A stretch of 64,000 nt of DNA, taken from NCBI RefSeq assembly GCF_000723885.1, contig NZ_CCDG010000021.1, positions 1-64,000 of the forward strand, written 5' to 3'. The notes under the pieces were generated by a model. The model saw only the letters and a program-made list of their open reading frames with translations, had not been told where the DNA came from and searched no databases. How positions within the stretch are numbered: position 1 is the stretch's first letter; each line of letters opens with the position of its first letter. Both the position numbers and the translations under genes were made by a program. The DNA comes from Paenibacillus camerounensis. Lineage in GTDB: Bacteria; Bacillota; Bacilli; Paenibacillales; Paenibacillaceae. Positions 54,512 to 63,300 of this stretch are shown here, piece after piece.

Positions 54512-54741
54512 AGTTTTGTGAGCATGGCTACCAGAGATACATCGTACAAAACTGTCTTCGGAAGCATAAGCTTAGTTTTGTGAGCATGGCTACCAGAGAT
54601 ACGTCGTACAAAACTGTCTTCGGAAGCATGAGCTTAGTTTTGTGAGCATGGCTACCAGAGATACGTCGTACAAAACTGCCTTCGGAAGCATGAGCTTAGT
54701 TTTGTGAGCATGGCTACCAGAGATACGTCGTACAAAACTGC
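54512..54741 (-). repeat. Four tandem 62-bp hairpin repeats in the GH13 gene leader
   Basis: Copies begin at 54512, 54574, 54636 and 54698 (the last is 44 bp), spaced exactly 62 bp. Each copy holds AGTTTTGT and ACAAAACT as 8-bp arms about 26 bases apart (for example 54512-54519 with 54546-54553), and AAGC...GCTT arms at the junction. Copies 2-4 differ at few positions. They lie between the GH13 start codon and its presumed promoter, so they would be transcribed in the 5' leader. 62 is not a multiple of three, so this is not coding. Confidence 0.9.
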
Positions 54742-55040
54742 AGTCGGAGTATACACTTGCTGGTGATCTGGCTTCATAAGCTTTAGGTAAATATTACCAC
54801 GTGCATGCCGGCTGTGAACCAGCCCGGTTAATTTGTCAGCTGCTGGAGATAGTAGTAGTATACCCCTCTTTTCCTGGAATGTGCAAAAGCGTGGGGCCGT
54901 CACGAAACTGATAGCGTTTTCCTGTCAAATAAGCATTTGCTGATAAAAAATGTCTTTGCATATTCATGCGCAGTGATTTATAATAAATCGGTCAAAGTAC
55001 AACATAGATAACATAATGAGAGAATAGGGGAGATATAAAG
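54742..55040. other. Divergent intergenic region with a strong promoter
   Basis: It separates the GH13 leader from the amino-acid transporter operon. No gene was found. The right part holds the sigma-A promoter at 54956-54984 and GAGAATAGGGGAG as ribosome binding site. The promoter for the GH13 gene must lie within it or in the repeat array, but no clear minus-strand boxes were seen. Confidence 0.5.
54956..54984 (+). promoter_or_regulatory. Sigma-A promoter of the amino-acid ABC operon
   Basis: TTGCAT at 54956-54961 and TATAAT at 54979-54984 with exactly 17 bp between, 57 bp before the first ATG. Confidence 0.75.
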
Positions 55041-55859
55041 ATGAAAAAATGGGGTAAACTTTCACTGGGTATGCTGCTTGCGGCTTCACTTCTGGCAGGC
55101 TGCGGTAACAATAATAATAATGCGGCTACAACTGACAACGCTGCAGGCAATACCGGAGCTGCCGCTACTAAGACTCTGACACTGGGCACCAGTGCAGACT
55201 TCCCGCCTTACGAATTCCACAAAGTCATCGACGGTAAAGATACCATCGTAGGCTTTGATATTGATATTGCCAAGGACATTGCTGCTGATATGGGCGCTGA
55301 GCTCGTGATCAAGGATCTGCCGTTCGATTCCCTGCTTAACGAGCTGTCCAGCGGCAGAATTGATCTGGTTATTTCCGGCCTTAGCCCGACAGAAGAACGC
55401 AAAAAAGCTGTTGATTTGTCTGATATCTACTACAAAGCAGAGCAGGCGGTAGTTGTACGTGAAGCCGATAAAGATAAATATGCCACTATGGATTCCCTGA
55501 AGGGAGTCAAAATCGGCGTTCAGACCGGTTCCATCCAGGAGGACATTGCCAAAGGAATCGAAGGCGCACAGCTGACCTCCCTCGGCAAAATCTCTGAAAT
55601 CGTCCTGCAGCTGAACTCTAACCGCGTTGACGCTTCTATTATGGAAGGACCGGTAGCCAAATCCTTTGTCAAAAATGTTGACGGACTGGTTATTACCGAT
55701 GCCAAGCCTGAGGTTGAAGATGACGGTTATGTAATCGGCGTGAAGAAGGGCAACACAGAGCTGCTTGACCAAGTGAATACTACATTGACCCGCCTGAACT
55801 CCGAAGGCAAGATTGACGAGTATGTAGCGGCAGCAAGCGAGCTTGCTGAGAGCGAATAA
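55041..55859 (+). CDS. Amino-acid ABC transporter substrate-binding lipoprotein
   Basis: This 272-residue family-3 binding protein has lipobox L-A-G-C21, a low-complexity Asn/Ala/Thr linker, then a type II periplasmic-binding fold: 'LTLGTSADFPPYEFH', 'GFDIDIAKDIAADMG', 'DLVISGLSPTEERKKAVDLS', 'IGVQTGSIQED'. The 'SADFPPYEF' and Arg in 'PTEERK' fit polar amino acids such as arginine or glutamine; the ligand is not fixed by sequence. Promoter directly upstream, terminator-like attenuator directly downstream. Confidence 0.9.
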   Translation: MKKWGKLSLGMLLAASLLAGCGNNNNNAATTDNAAGNTGAAATKTLTLGTSADFPPYEFHKVIDGKDTIVGFDIDIAKDIAADMGAELVIKDLPFDSLLNELSSGRIDLVISGLSPTEERKKAVDLSDIYYKAEQAVVVREADKDKYATMDSLKGVKIGVQTGSIQEDIAKGIEGAQLTSLGKISEIVLQLNSNRVDASIMEGPVAKSFVKNVDGLVITDAKPEVEDDGYVIGVKKGNTELLDQVNTTLTRLNSEGKIDEYVAAASELAESE

Positions 55860-55892
55860 GTTTCTAATATAAGTAAACATTGCTCTTTAAGT

Positions 55893-55928
55893 AGAAAATA
55901 GCGGTAATACGCTGTTTTCTATTTTTTT
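55893..55928 (+). terminator. Attenuator between the binding-protein and permease genes
   Basis: An 11-bp stem (55893-55903 with 55910-55920, one G-T pair), 6-nt loop and TTTTTTT lie in the gap. Partial termination here would give more binding protein than membrane subunits. Confidence 0.8.
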
Positions 55929-55961
55929 GAAAAGGATAGGAAGAGGAGGTTTTGCCGTCAA

Positions 55962-56621
55962 ATGGATATTTTGAATATGGCTTATGAATACCGCAATTTT
56001 TTCTTTGCAGGATTAAAGTATACCTTGCTGCTGGCTGTGCTCGGCGTATTCTTCGGCTTCGTGCTGGGGATTATCGTCTCGCTGCTGCGCATGTCCAAAT
56101 GGAGAGTGCTGCGTTTTATTGCAACCGCCTGGGTTGAATTTTTACGCGGAACGCCAATGCTGGTACAGCTGTTCCTGATCCATTACGGCCTGCCGGAATT
56201 CGGCCTGGAGTTCTCGCCGATTCAATCGGGGGCGATTACCCTAACGATCAACAGCTCGGCTTACCTGGCAGAAATCTTCCGCGCCGGTATTCAGGGCGTG
56301 GACAGGGGCCAGGTGGAGGCGGCGCGTTCGCTTGGGATGAAGCAAGGGATGACCATGCGCTACATTGTGCTCCCACAGGCACTCAAGAATGTGCTTCCGG
56401 CGATCGGGAATGAATTCATCACGATTATTAAAGAATCCTCCATTGTGTCGATGATCGGGGTAGCGGATCTGCTCTTTCAGGCGAGAACCATTACGACGAT
56501 TACCTATGAAGGCTTGACGCCGCTGGTTGTCATTGCTGTCATGTATTTTGTACTGACATTTACCTTGTCCAAGCTGCTGGGTATACTCGAACGGAGGCTG
56601 AATACTGATGATCACCGTTAA
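55962..56621 (+). CDS. Amino-acid ABC transporter permease
   Basis: This 219-residue HisMQ-type permease has about five hydrophobic segments, '[22 protein letters not shown]' and the ATPase-coupling loop '[33 protein letters not shown]' (outlined, EAA motif). It forms the channel as a homodimer with the ATPase. GAGGAGG precedes the ATG. It overlaps the ATPase gene by 14 bp. Confidence 0.93.
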   Translation: MDILNMAYEYRNFFFAGLKYTLLLAVLGVFFGFVLGIIVSLLRMSKWRVLRFIATAWVEFLRGTPMLVQLFLIHYGLPEFGLEFSPIQSGAITLTINSSAYLAEIFRAGIQGVDRGQVEAARSLGMKQGMTMRYIVLPQALKNVLPAIGNEFITIIKESSIVSMIGVADLLFQARTITTITYEGLTPLVVIAVMYFVLTFTLSKLLGILERRLNTDDHR

Positions 56622-57330
56622 GAATCTGCAGAAGCATTTTGGCAAGCTGGAAATTCTCAAAGGAATTGACCTGGAGATTAAGAAAGGTGAGGTGGTTGTT
56701 GTTATCGGTCCAAGCGGATCGGGTAAAAGCACCTTCCTGCGCTGTCTGAACCTGCTGGAGGAGCCGACCGGGGGCGAGATTACCTTTGAAGGCCAGTCCA
56801 TTACCGGCAAGAAGCATGACATCAATCAGACCCGTGAAAAAATGGGCATGGTGTTCCAGCAGTTCAACCTGTTCCCGCATATGTCTGTGCTGCAGAACAT
56901 TATGCTTGCCCCGCAAAAAGTGAAAAAGCAGCAAACTGCGGAAGCCCAGAAGATCGCCGTTGATCTGCTGCGCACCGTAGGCCTTGAGGACAAACGTGAT
57001 GCCTATCCGGCACAGCTGTCCGGCGGACAGAAGCAGCGTATTGCAATTGCCCGCGCACTCGCGATGCAGCCGCATGTAATGCTGTTTGATGAGCCTACCT
57101 CGGCGCTTGACCCGGAAATGGTCGGTGAAGTTCTGGAGGTAATGAAGAAGCTGGCTGAGCAGGGCATGACCATGGTTATTGTTACTCATGAGATGGGCTT
57201 TGCCCGTGAGGTGGGTGACCGCATCCTGTTTATGGACGGCGGATACATCGTTGAGCAGGGCACTCCGGCAGAGGTATTCGGCAATCCGCAGCATGTACGG
57301 ACCCGGGATTTCTTAAGTAAAGTGCTGTAA
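56608..57330 (+). CDS. Amino-acid ABC transporter ATP-binding protein (GlnQ type)
   Basis: This 240-residue ATPase has Walker A 'GPSGSGKST', Q-loop '[18 protein letters not shown]', signature '[15 protein letters not shown]', Walker B '[12 protein letters not shown]' and H-loop '[11 protein letters not shown]'. It powers the permease before it; the sequence is close to GlnQ/ArtM-type polar amino-acid importers. Start overlaps the permease end, so the two are coupled. A terminator follows. Confidence 0.94.
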   Translation: MITVKNLQKHFGKLEILKGIDLEIKKGEVVVVIGPSGSGKSTFLRCLNLLEEPTGGEITFEGQSITGKKHDINQTREKMGMVFQQFNLFPHMSVLQNIMLAPQKVKKQQTAEAQKIAVDLLRTVGLEDKRDAYPAQLSGGQKQRIAIARALAMQPHVMLFDEPTSALDPEMVGEVLEVMKKLAEQGMTMVIVTHEMGFAREVGDRILFMDGGYIVEQGTPAEVFGNPQHVRTRDFLSKVL

Positions 57331-57339
57331 TAAAGCGAT

Positions 57340-57378
57340 AACGGCCCCTGGAGGATAATCCGGGAGCCGTTTTTTTTG
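57340..57378 (+). terminator. Terminator of the amino-acid transporter operon
   Basis: Stem AACGGC (57340-57345) with GCCGTT (57366-57371), with further GC pairing inside, followed by T's to 57378. Confidence 0.75.
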
Positions 57379-57457
57379 GCTTATTATTTTGGCGGGCGGG
57401 CTATTGGGTGATATAGTATAACAAATGGCCAATCAACTTGAAAAGGAGTATATACAG

Positions 57458-58987
57458 ATGAGAGATGAACTATGCCGGATTGGCATCATTGATATTGGTT
57501 CCAACTCTATCCGACTTGTAATCTATGATACAACCCCGGAAGGAGGCTACAAAATAATCAAGGAGTGCAAGTACTCTGCCCGTCTGAGTGAAAAGATTAC
57601 CAAGGAAGGCAGACTGGAGCGGAAGGATATGGATACTGTTATTCCGGTTCTGCGCCAGTTCAGGGAGATCTGCAGTGCCTTCGGTGTAGAAAAAATCCGC
57701 GCCGGAGCCACAGCAGCAATCCGGAATGCTGCCAACTCCTCTGAAATTATAGAGTACTTGTCCTCAAACTCCTCGATTACAATTGAGATTATCAGCGGCT
57801 ATCAGGAGGCCTACTTCGGATTTCTGGGGGTTATCAATGCCTCAGACGTGCAGGACGGATTCGTTATTGATATTGGCGGGGGCAGCACGGAGATTACGCT
57901 GTTCCGCGGACGCCGGTATCAGCACAGCATCTCTTTCCCTTTTGGTGCAGTCAATACGAATCTGCTCTTCAGCCACAACGGGAACTGGAACGCAGAGCAG
58001 ATCAAGAAGCTTCAGGCCTATGTGACCGGAAGACTGGTTGAGCATGACTGGCTGGGAACAGGCGCCGGGCTCCCGCTCTACGGCCTTGGAGGTACACTCC
58101 GGTCCCTTGGTAAGCTGGATCAGAGGAACAGGGATTATTCGCTGCCGAATTCACACGGCTACACCTTATCTGCTGAAACGGTCAACCGGTTTATGGAGAT
58201 TCTTCCCGCGACGCCTTTTGATAAGCGCAAGGATCAGGACGGGCTGTCCAAGAGCCGTGCTGACATTATTGTGTCCGGGCTAATTATCTTCCATACCGTG
58301 TATCACTATATCGGGGCAAGCCAGGCGGTCATCAGCGGCGAGGGGCTGCGTGAAGGGATGCTGCATGATCTCCTGCGGCCGGAGCAGCCCGTGCGCGACA
58401 GTGCGCTGGAATTCAGCCTGGATACAATTGTCCGCTTTGACATTCACACCTCCAAGCAGCATTTGGATCATATTCATAAGCTGGCATTGCGTTTATTTAG
58501 CGCTTTTGAACCGGGAGGAGACCGGGCAGAGCAGGAGATGCTCATCTATGTCTCTGTGATGCTGCATCGTACAGGCTCTAATATTAACTACTACCAGTCC
58601 AAGCGGCATACCCGCTACTGGCTGATGAATTCACCGATCCGCGGCCTGACACACCGCCAGCTGATCCTCTGCGCAATGATTGCTTCGTACAGCACAAAAA
58701 GCCGGAAGCAGAAATTGTCCCTGGCGCATAAGGACATTTTACTGGCTTCCGACGAAGATCTGATTCATAAGCTGGGAACACTTGTGCAGCTTAGCATTGC
58801 GCTGGACAGTACCGAGATCGGCATCATCCGCGATCTAAGTGTCCGCCTGCACGGCGGAACACTGGATCTGGAGCTGCACGGCACGACAACTGTGCTTATC
58901 GGCCAGGAGGACATTGAGAACGCCCTGAAGGCGTTCAGGGCTGCTTGGTCGGTGAAGGTAAAGCTCGGCTACTTTTCCAGCGTCTAA
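57458..58987 (+). CDS. ppx: Exopolyphosphatase (Ppx/GppA family)
   Basis: This 509-residue ASKHA-fold enzyme removes phosphate from polyphosphate chains (or pppGpp, in GppA). It has 'IGIIDIGSNSIRLVIYD', 'VIDIGGGSTEITLF', 'LYGLGGTLRSLGKLD', an HD-type C-terminal part and the full length of the two-domain form. ATG 57458 follows AAAGGAG; the ATG at 57425 lies before it. Its neighbour ppk, which makes polyphosphate, faces it and their 3' ends overlap by 53 bp. Ppx is preferred to GppA from this pairing. Confidence 0.9.
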   Translation: MRDELCRIGIIDIGSNSIRLVIYDTTPEGGYKIIKECKYSARLSEKITKEGRLERKDMDTVIPVLRQFREICSAFGVEKIRAGATAAIRNAANSSEIIEYLSSNSSITIEIISGYQEAYFGFLGVINASDVQDGFVIDIGGGSTEITLFRGRRYQHSISFPFGAVNTNLLFSHNGNWNAEQIKKLQAYVTGRLVEHDWLGTGAGLPLYGLGGTLRSLGKLDQRNRDYSLPNSHGYTLSAETVNRFMEILPATPFDKRKDQDGLSKSRADIIVSGLIIFHTVYHYIGASQAVISGEGLREGMLHDLLRPEQPVRDSALEFSLDTIVRFDIHTSKQHLDHIHKLALRLFSAFEPGGDRAEQEMLIYVSVMLHRTGSNINYYQSKRHTRYWLMNSPIRGLTHRQLILCAMIASYSTKSRKQKLSLAHKDILLASDEDLIHKLGTLVQLSIALDSTEIGIIRDLSVRLHGGTLDLELHGTTTVLIGQEDIENALKAFRAAWSVKVKLGYFSSV

Positions 58988-61049
58988 CATCCATAGCGGC
59001 GAACTGGCTCCGGAACGGGGCCTTTTTGTCGTCCGGACGCTCATAGTATCCGTTTGGCTGGAGAAAGCTTGCTTTCATGTTGTCCTTGAGCGACATATCC
59101 AGCACCTTTACAATCTGCTTCTTGATAACGGTGTCCTTCACCGGGCACATCAGCTCTATCCGCCGGGTGAGGTTGCGGGTCATCCAGTCGGCGCTGGACA
59201 GATAAATTTCAGGATCGCCGCCGTTCTCAAAGTAATAGATGCGGGAGTGCTCCAGGAACCGGTCCACAATGCTGCGTACTGTAATCCGCTCACTGAGGCC
59301 TTCGATGCCCGGACGGAGGCAGCAGACGCCGCGAACAATCAGGTCGATGGATACTCCGCTCTGGGCCGCGCTGTACAGGCTGTCTATGACCTCCTGGTTG
59401 GACAGGGAATTCATCTTGGCAATAATCCGTGCCGGCCGTCCGGCAGCGGCATGCTCGGCTTCGCGCATAATCAGCTTCTGCAGCGACAGGCTCATATTGG
59501 TTGGGGCAACGATAAAAGCGTTCCAATTATAGTTGGCCGAATAACCGGTCATCTGGTTGAACAGCTCGGAAGCATCAAGGCCGATTTCGCCATTCGCTGT
59601 AAACAGGCTGAGGTCGGTATAAGCCTTGGCGGTGCTGTCATTATAATTTCCCGTGCCGACGTGGACATAACGGCGCAGCTCGTTGCCTTCCTGGCGGACG
59701 ATAAGCGTGACTTTGGCATGTGTTTTGAGGCCCATAAGACCATAGACAACATGACAGCCTGACTGCTCCAGCTTGCGCGCCCAGGCAATGTTGCGTTCCT
59801 CGTCGAACCGGGCTTTTAGCTCAACCACGACAGTAACCTGTTTGCCGGACTCGGCAGCATGGGCAAGCGCAGCAATCAGCGGAGAATTGCCGCTCACGCG
59901 GTACAGTGTCATTTTGATGGCCATTACATACTCGTCTTCTGAAGCCTGGGTGATAAAATCAACCATGGCGTCAAATGATTCATAAGGATGGTAGACAAGC
60001 ACATCACGCTCACGCAAAACCTCGAAGAAATCCTCATTCTCATCAAATTCTGCCGGATACAGCGGCTCAATCGGGGAATCGAACAAATAATTGAAGCCCT
60101 TCAGGCTATTTGCGAAGCCGCGCAGAAACCCGAGATCCAGCGGACCGTCAATTTCAAATACGAAATCCTCCAGTTCGAATTCAGCCTGCAGCTGTTCGAG
60201 GGCATACGGATGGATGCCTTTTTGAACTTCAAGGCGGGCCGGTACGCCGCGACGGCGTTTGCGCAGCTCCTTTTCAATCTCCTCCAGCAGATCCTCCGCG
60301 CCTTCCTCATCAATGGTCAGATCGGAATTACGGGTTAGACGGAACTCATTGACCGCTACAGGCTCGTAACCGCTGAACAGGGTCTGGATATGATGGCGGA
60401 TGACATCTTCAATGAAAACGAACTGGCGTTTTTTACTGTTAGAGCGGTGGGGCAGAGGAATACATCTGGGCAGACTAGACGGAATTTGCAAAATAGCAAA
60501 GTAAGGCTCTTCATCCTGCGTGTTCTTGCGGGTAAGCACAACGGCCAGATAGATGAACTGGCTGTGAACAAGCGGAAACGGCCGGCTCTGGTCAACAGCC
60601 ATCGGTGTCAGAACAGGGAAAATGATATCACGGTAATACTGCTCAATAGACTGCTCCTGCGCATGGGTGAGATCCTCATAATTGACGAATACAATGCCTT
60701 CTTTGTGCAGATTCCGGGACAGATCACGGAAGGTGCGGTACTGGTCGGCGATAATTTTAGTAACACGTTTGATAAGGCGTTTGTATAAGCCCGAGGGCGT
60801 ATATCCCGTAAAATCCTTTTTGGTGTAGCCTGCCCGGATCTGATCCTGAATACCCGCAACACGGACGCTGATGAACTCATCCAGGTTGCTTGATACGATT
60901 GCCAGAAATTTAGCGCGCTCCATCAGCGGATTCTCAATATCCTGCGCTTCCTGCAGTACCCTGCGGTTAAATTCAATCCAGCTCAGGTCCCGGTTAAGAT
61001 ATGCGGTTGCAGGACCGCTTTGTATGTTCTTTTTGTCATCTGTAATCAC
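58935..61049 (-). CDS. ppk: Polyphosphate kinase 1
   Basis: This 704-residue PPK1 makes polyphosphate from ATP. It has an N-terminal domain ('YLNRDLSWIEFNRRVLQEAQD'), the head domain with 'LTPMAVDQSRPFPLVHSQ', and two phospholipase-D-like catalytic domains holding the histidine sites in 'MGLKTHAKVTLIVRQEG' and 'RYVHVGTGNYNDSTAKAYTD'; the His in the HVGTGNYN region carries the phosphate. The GTG start follows GGAGGG on the minus strand. Its last 53 bp overlap the last codons of ppx, giving antisense 3' ends. Confidence 0.93.
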   Translation of the reverse strand: MITDDKKNIQSGPATAYLNRDLSWIEFNRRVLQEAQDIENPLMERAKFLAIVSSNLDEFISVRVAGIQDQIRAGYTKKDFTGYTPSGLYKRLIKRVTKIIADQYRTFRDLSRNLHKEGIVFVNYEDLTHAQEQSIEQYYRDIIFPVLTPMAVDQSRPFPLVHSQFIYLAVVLTRKNTQDEEPYFAILQIPSSLPRCIPLPHRSNSKKRQFVFIEDVIRHHIQTLFSGYEPVAVNEFRLTRNSDLTIDEEGAEDLLEEIEKELRKRRRGVPARLEVQKGIHPYALEQLQAEFELEDFVFEIDGPLDLGFLRGFANSLKGFNYLFDSPIEPLYPAEFDENEDFFEVLRERDVLVYHPYESFDAMVDFITQASEDEYVMAIKMTLYRVSGNSPLIAALAHAAESGKQVTVVVELKARFDEERNIAWARKLEQSGCHVVYGLMGLKTHAKVTLIVRQEGNELRRYVHVGTGNYNDSTAKAYTDLSLFTANGEIGLDASELFNQMTGYSANYNWNAFIVAPTNMSLSLQKLIMREAEHAAAGRPARIIAKMNSLSNQEVIDSLYSAAQSGVSIDLIVRGVCCLRPGIEGLSERITVRSIVDRFLEHSRIYYFENGGDPEIYLSSADWMTRNLTRRIELMCPVKDTVIKKQIVKVLDMSLKDNMKASFLQPNGYYERPDDKKAPFRSQFAAMDVRRWKSSRALPSPTKQP

Positions 61050-61432
61050 GTTGATAGACCCTCCAAGTATGCTTCAGTATCTTATAAAAACCTTATTCTA
61101 TTATTCTACTATTTGCAAAAGCGAGAAATGTTAACTCTGTGTAAAATTTTTGACGGCTGGCTGACGGACTTTCTAATAAATTTATAAATTCATTTGAATT
61201 TATGATCAGTAAGTAATAAATATCGTCCTCCAAACCGTGAAGGTTATCGTATTTCTAACAGAATGGTAACATTTTCATAGGCATTGGTTACAAAATTGTG
61301 ATATATTCGTTACTGTCAGTTAACAAAGCACTGCACTTTAGATGCCGGATAAGATGAAGGTACGTAAGTCCAGAGTTACTTCGGTGTGAGAAAGGGAAAT
61401 TCCTGCACACCCCATTAATGAAGGAGGCACAT
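61050..61432. other. Divergent intergenic region, AT-rich
   Basis: It separates ppk from the LysM-3D gene. It has an 8-bp stem ATAAATTC/GAATTTAT (61184-61191 with 61196-61203). Near 61388-61413 a GGTGTG/CACACC pairing occurs in the leader, with no T-run. I saw no c-di-AMP (ydaO) riboswitch consensus, although that class often precedes wall enzymes. No gene was found. Confidence 0.4.
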
Positions 61433-62119
61433 ATGAAGACCAGATTCAGAGCCGTTACATTATTAGCTGCCGCTATAGGGATCAGCACAATGCTGCAATC
61501 AGCCCCCGTACAGGCAGACAGCGTACATATCGCAGGAGGAAGTACTACCTATTATACTCTATCAGGTTATTATGGCATAAGCGTCGATGAAATTATGAAT
61601 GCTAATCCGGGTGTTACAGCGGGTAATATCTATCCGGGCCTAAGCCTTACGATCCCCGGAGTTACCTCTCCCAAAGCAACAGCTGCGCTCAAAACAACAA
61701 TTGAAGCAGCGGCCGTCACTCAGGCCTCTGTTATCTCGGCCAGCCTGAACGTCGAAGCAGCTACCAATACTGTCGAGGCCTGGGGCAAGGAATTCAGCTA
61801 TGCCAAGGTGATTCAGGTCAAAGCCTCCGCTTATTCCTCTGCTGCAAGCGAGAACGGTGGATGGGGTGCTGTCGATTATTTCGGTAATCCGCTGAAGCTG
61901 GGTACCATTGCAGTTGATCCGAGCGTAATACCGCTTGGAACGAAGGTGCTTGTAACAGGACACTCGCATCCCGGATTACCCAAGATGGCTTTTCTGGCTA
62001 TAGCTTCGGATAAAGGCAGTGCTATTAAGGGCAACCGGATTGATATATTTATTCCGGGCAGCCAGAGCTCAGTTGCGGAATTTGGTTATCAGTACGTAAA
62101 TTTGTTCATTATTGAATAG
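61433..62119 (+). CDS. Secreted LysM plus 3D-domain protein
   Basis: This 228-residue wall protein has a signal peptide (about 1-28, AVQA-type end), one LysM (about 32-75, 'TTYYTLSGYYGISVDEIMNANPGVTAGNIYPGLSLTIP', outlined), an Ala/Thr-rich linker and a C-terminal 3D domain with the three aspartates in 'AVDPSVIPLG', 'ASDKGSAIKGNRIDIFI' and catalytic fold like lytic transglycosylases (MltA/YuiC/YocH class). It likely trims peptidoglycan. AAGGAGG at 61421-61427 fixes ATG 61433. Confidence 0.9.
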   Translation: MKTRFRAVTLLAAAIGISTMLQSAPVQADSVHIAGGSTTYYTLSGYYGISVDEIMNANPGVTAGNIYPGLSLTIPGVTSPKATAALKTTIEAAAVTQASVISASLNVEAATNTVEAWGKEFSYAKVIQVKASAYSSAASENGGWGAVDYFGNPLKLGTIAVDPSVIPLGTKVLVTGHSHPGLPKMAFLAIASDKGSAIKGNRIDIFIPGSQSSVAEFGYQYVNLFIIE

Positions 62120-62160
62120 CATTTGAGGTAAGCGGATGAACATCATTATTCTTTACCGCA

Positions 62161-62207
62161 CAAAACGGATACCGTCCTGTACAGGGGTATCCGTTTTGTT
62201 GTTTTAT
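62161..62207. terminator. Terminator between the 3D-domain and deacetylase genes
   Basis: Stem AAAACGGATACC...GGTATCCGTTTT with GTTGTTTT after it on the plus strand. It sits between convergent genes and may serve both. Confidence 0.75.
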
Positions 62208-63088
62208 TTATTTTTGGAGACCTGCAGCATATGAGGCACCGTCACAAATGTATATCCCCTTTTACGCATAATTGTAATCACCTCAGGCAGCGCTTGAATG
62301 GTTCCCTGCAGATTGCTGCCTTTGCCGCCGCCCCCGTGCTGCAGAATTATTGCCCCCTTGCCTGCATGGGCTACAATATTGTTCCTGACCTGGGCTTTAG
62401 ACAGGCCCCGCCAGTCCAGAGAATCCACATTCCAGTTCACCAGCTTGTAACCGTGTGCCTTGGCCCACTTCAGCTGCGGCTCGCTGATATCCCCGTAGGG
62501 AGGCCGGATCAGCTTCGGCTTGTAGCCGGCCAGTGCCGAGAGGATATTTTCAGTGCGGATAATCTGGGTGCGGAATTCATTCATTCCCAGCTTGCCGAAC
62601 TCAGGATGATTATAGGAGTGGTTTCCAATGACATGTCCTTCACGTATAATACGCGCAATGAGCTCCGGGTGGCGTTCAGCCCTGCTGCCGACTACAAAAA
62701 AAGTGGCTTTGACCTGATATTTACGCAGGACATCCAGCAGCTGAGGAGTAAACCGCGGGTCTGGAACATCATCGAAGGTCAGTGCGATCATTCTGGTCCG
62801 CGGGCCCTGGGTCAATAGAGTCTCCGGATATTTACGGATCAGCTGGCTTAAAGTCAGCCCTTTGTTACGCTTACTGCGCCGGGCTGCAGCAGCTTTCAGG
62901 GGGGAGTCTGCAGGGATAGACTGCGGTGTATCCTTCTCCTCCTTTTGAAGCTGTTCCGGTTCCTGAGCCATAGTGCAGGCAGAGCCGGAGACGGCATCAG
63001 CATAACCGGAGGAGCTAATGCTGCCGGCAAGCAGCAGGAGAAGACAGAGCAGGATATGTAGCTTCCGGTTTTTTGGCAGCTGCTCCAT
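62204..63088 (-). CDS. Polysaccharide deacetylase (CE4, PdaA/PgdA-like)
   Basis: This 294-residue secreted enzyme has a signal/anchor (about 8-28), a basic linker and a NodB domain: 'IALTFDDVPDPRF' (metal Asp), 'GNHSYNHPEF' (HxxxH zinc site), 'RPPYGDISEPQLKWA' and the late His in 'IILQHGGG'. It removes acetyl groups from wall polysaccharide or another N-acetylated glycan. ATG 63088 follows AAGGAGG on the minus strand; a longer frame to 63157 lies before that site. The gene is convergent with the LysM-3D gene, so wall enzymes cluster here. Confidence 0.9.
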   Translation of the reverse strand: MEQLPKNRKLHILLCLLLLLAGSISSSGYADAVSGSACTMAQEPEQLQKEEKDTPQSIPADSPLKAAAARRSKRNKGLTLSQLIRKYPETLLTQGPRTRMIALTFDDVPDPRFTPQLLDVLRKYQVKATFFVVGSRAERHPELIARIIREGHVIGNHSYNHPEFGKLGMNEFRTQIIRTENILSALAGYKPKLIRPPYGDISEPQLKWAKAHGYKLVNWNVDSLDWRGLSKAQVRNNIVAHAGKGAIILQHGGGGKGSNLQGTIQALPEVITIMRKRGYTFVTVPHMLQVSKNK

Positions 63089-63300
63089 ACAGCCTCGCCT
63101 CCTTTTAACGTTGTATTCGCCTGTAAAGCTTCTATCTTCCAGGAACGCTGATTCCATTGTTATCCCCAGCCGTCACGGTATTTATGCCGGACTTTGAGCG
63201 GAATGCAAAGATTCACCACTGTCTTTATTCCGTGTATACTTAAGTTATCCGGGGGTTTAGCCCGGCAATGAAAAAAGCTGAATGAAGGAAGGGAACGGAA

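Noticed and set aside
54652..54903. Minus-strand open frame of 83 codons over the 62-bp repeats
   Set aside because: Repeats of 62 bp shift frame in each copy, so the frame crosses the array by chance; no start signal.
61050..61432. A c-di-AMP (ydaO) riboswitch before the LysM-3D gene
   Set aside because: Searched by eye because this class often precedes wall hydrolases; the conserved blocks were not seen.
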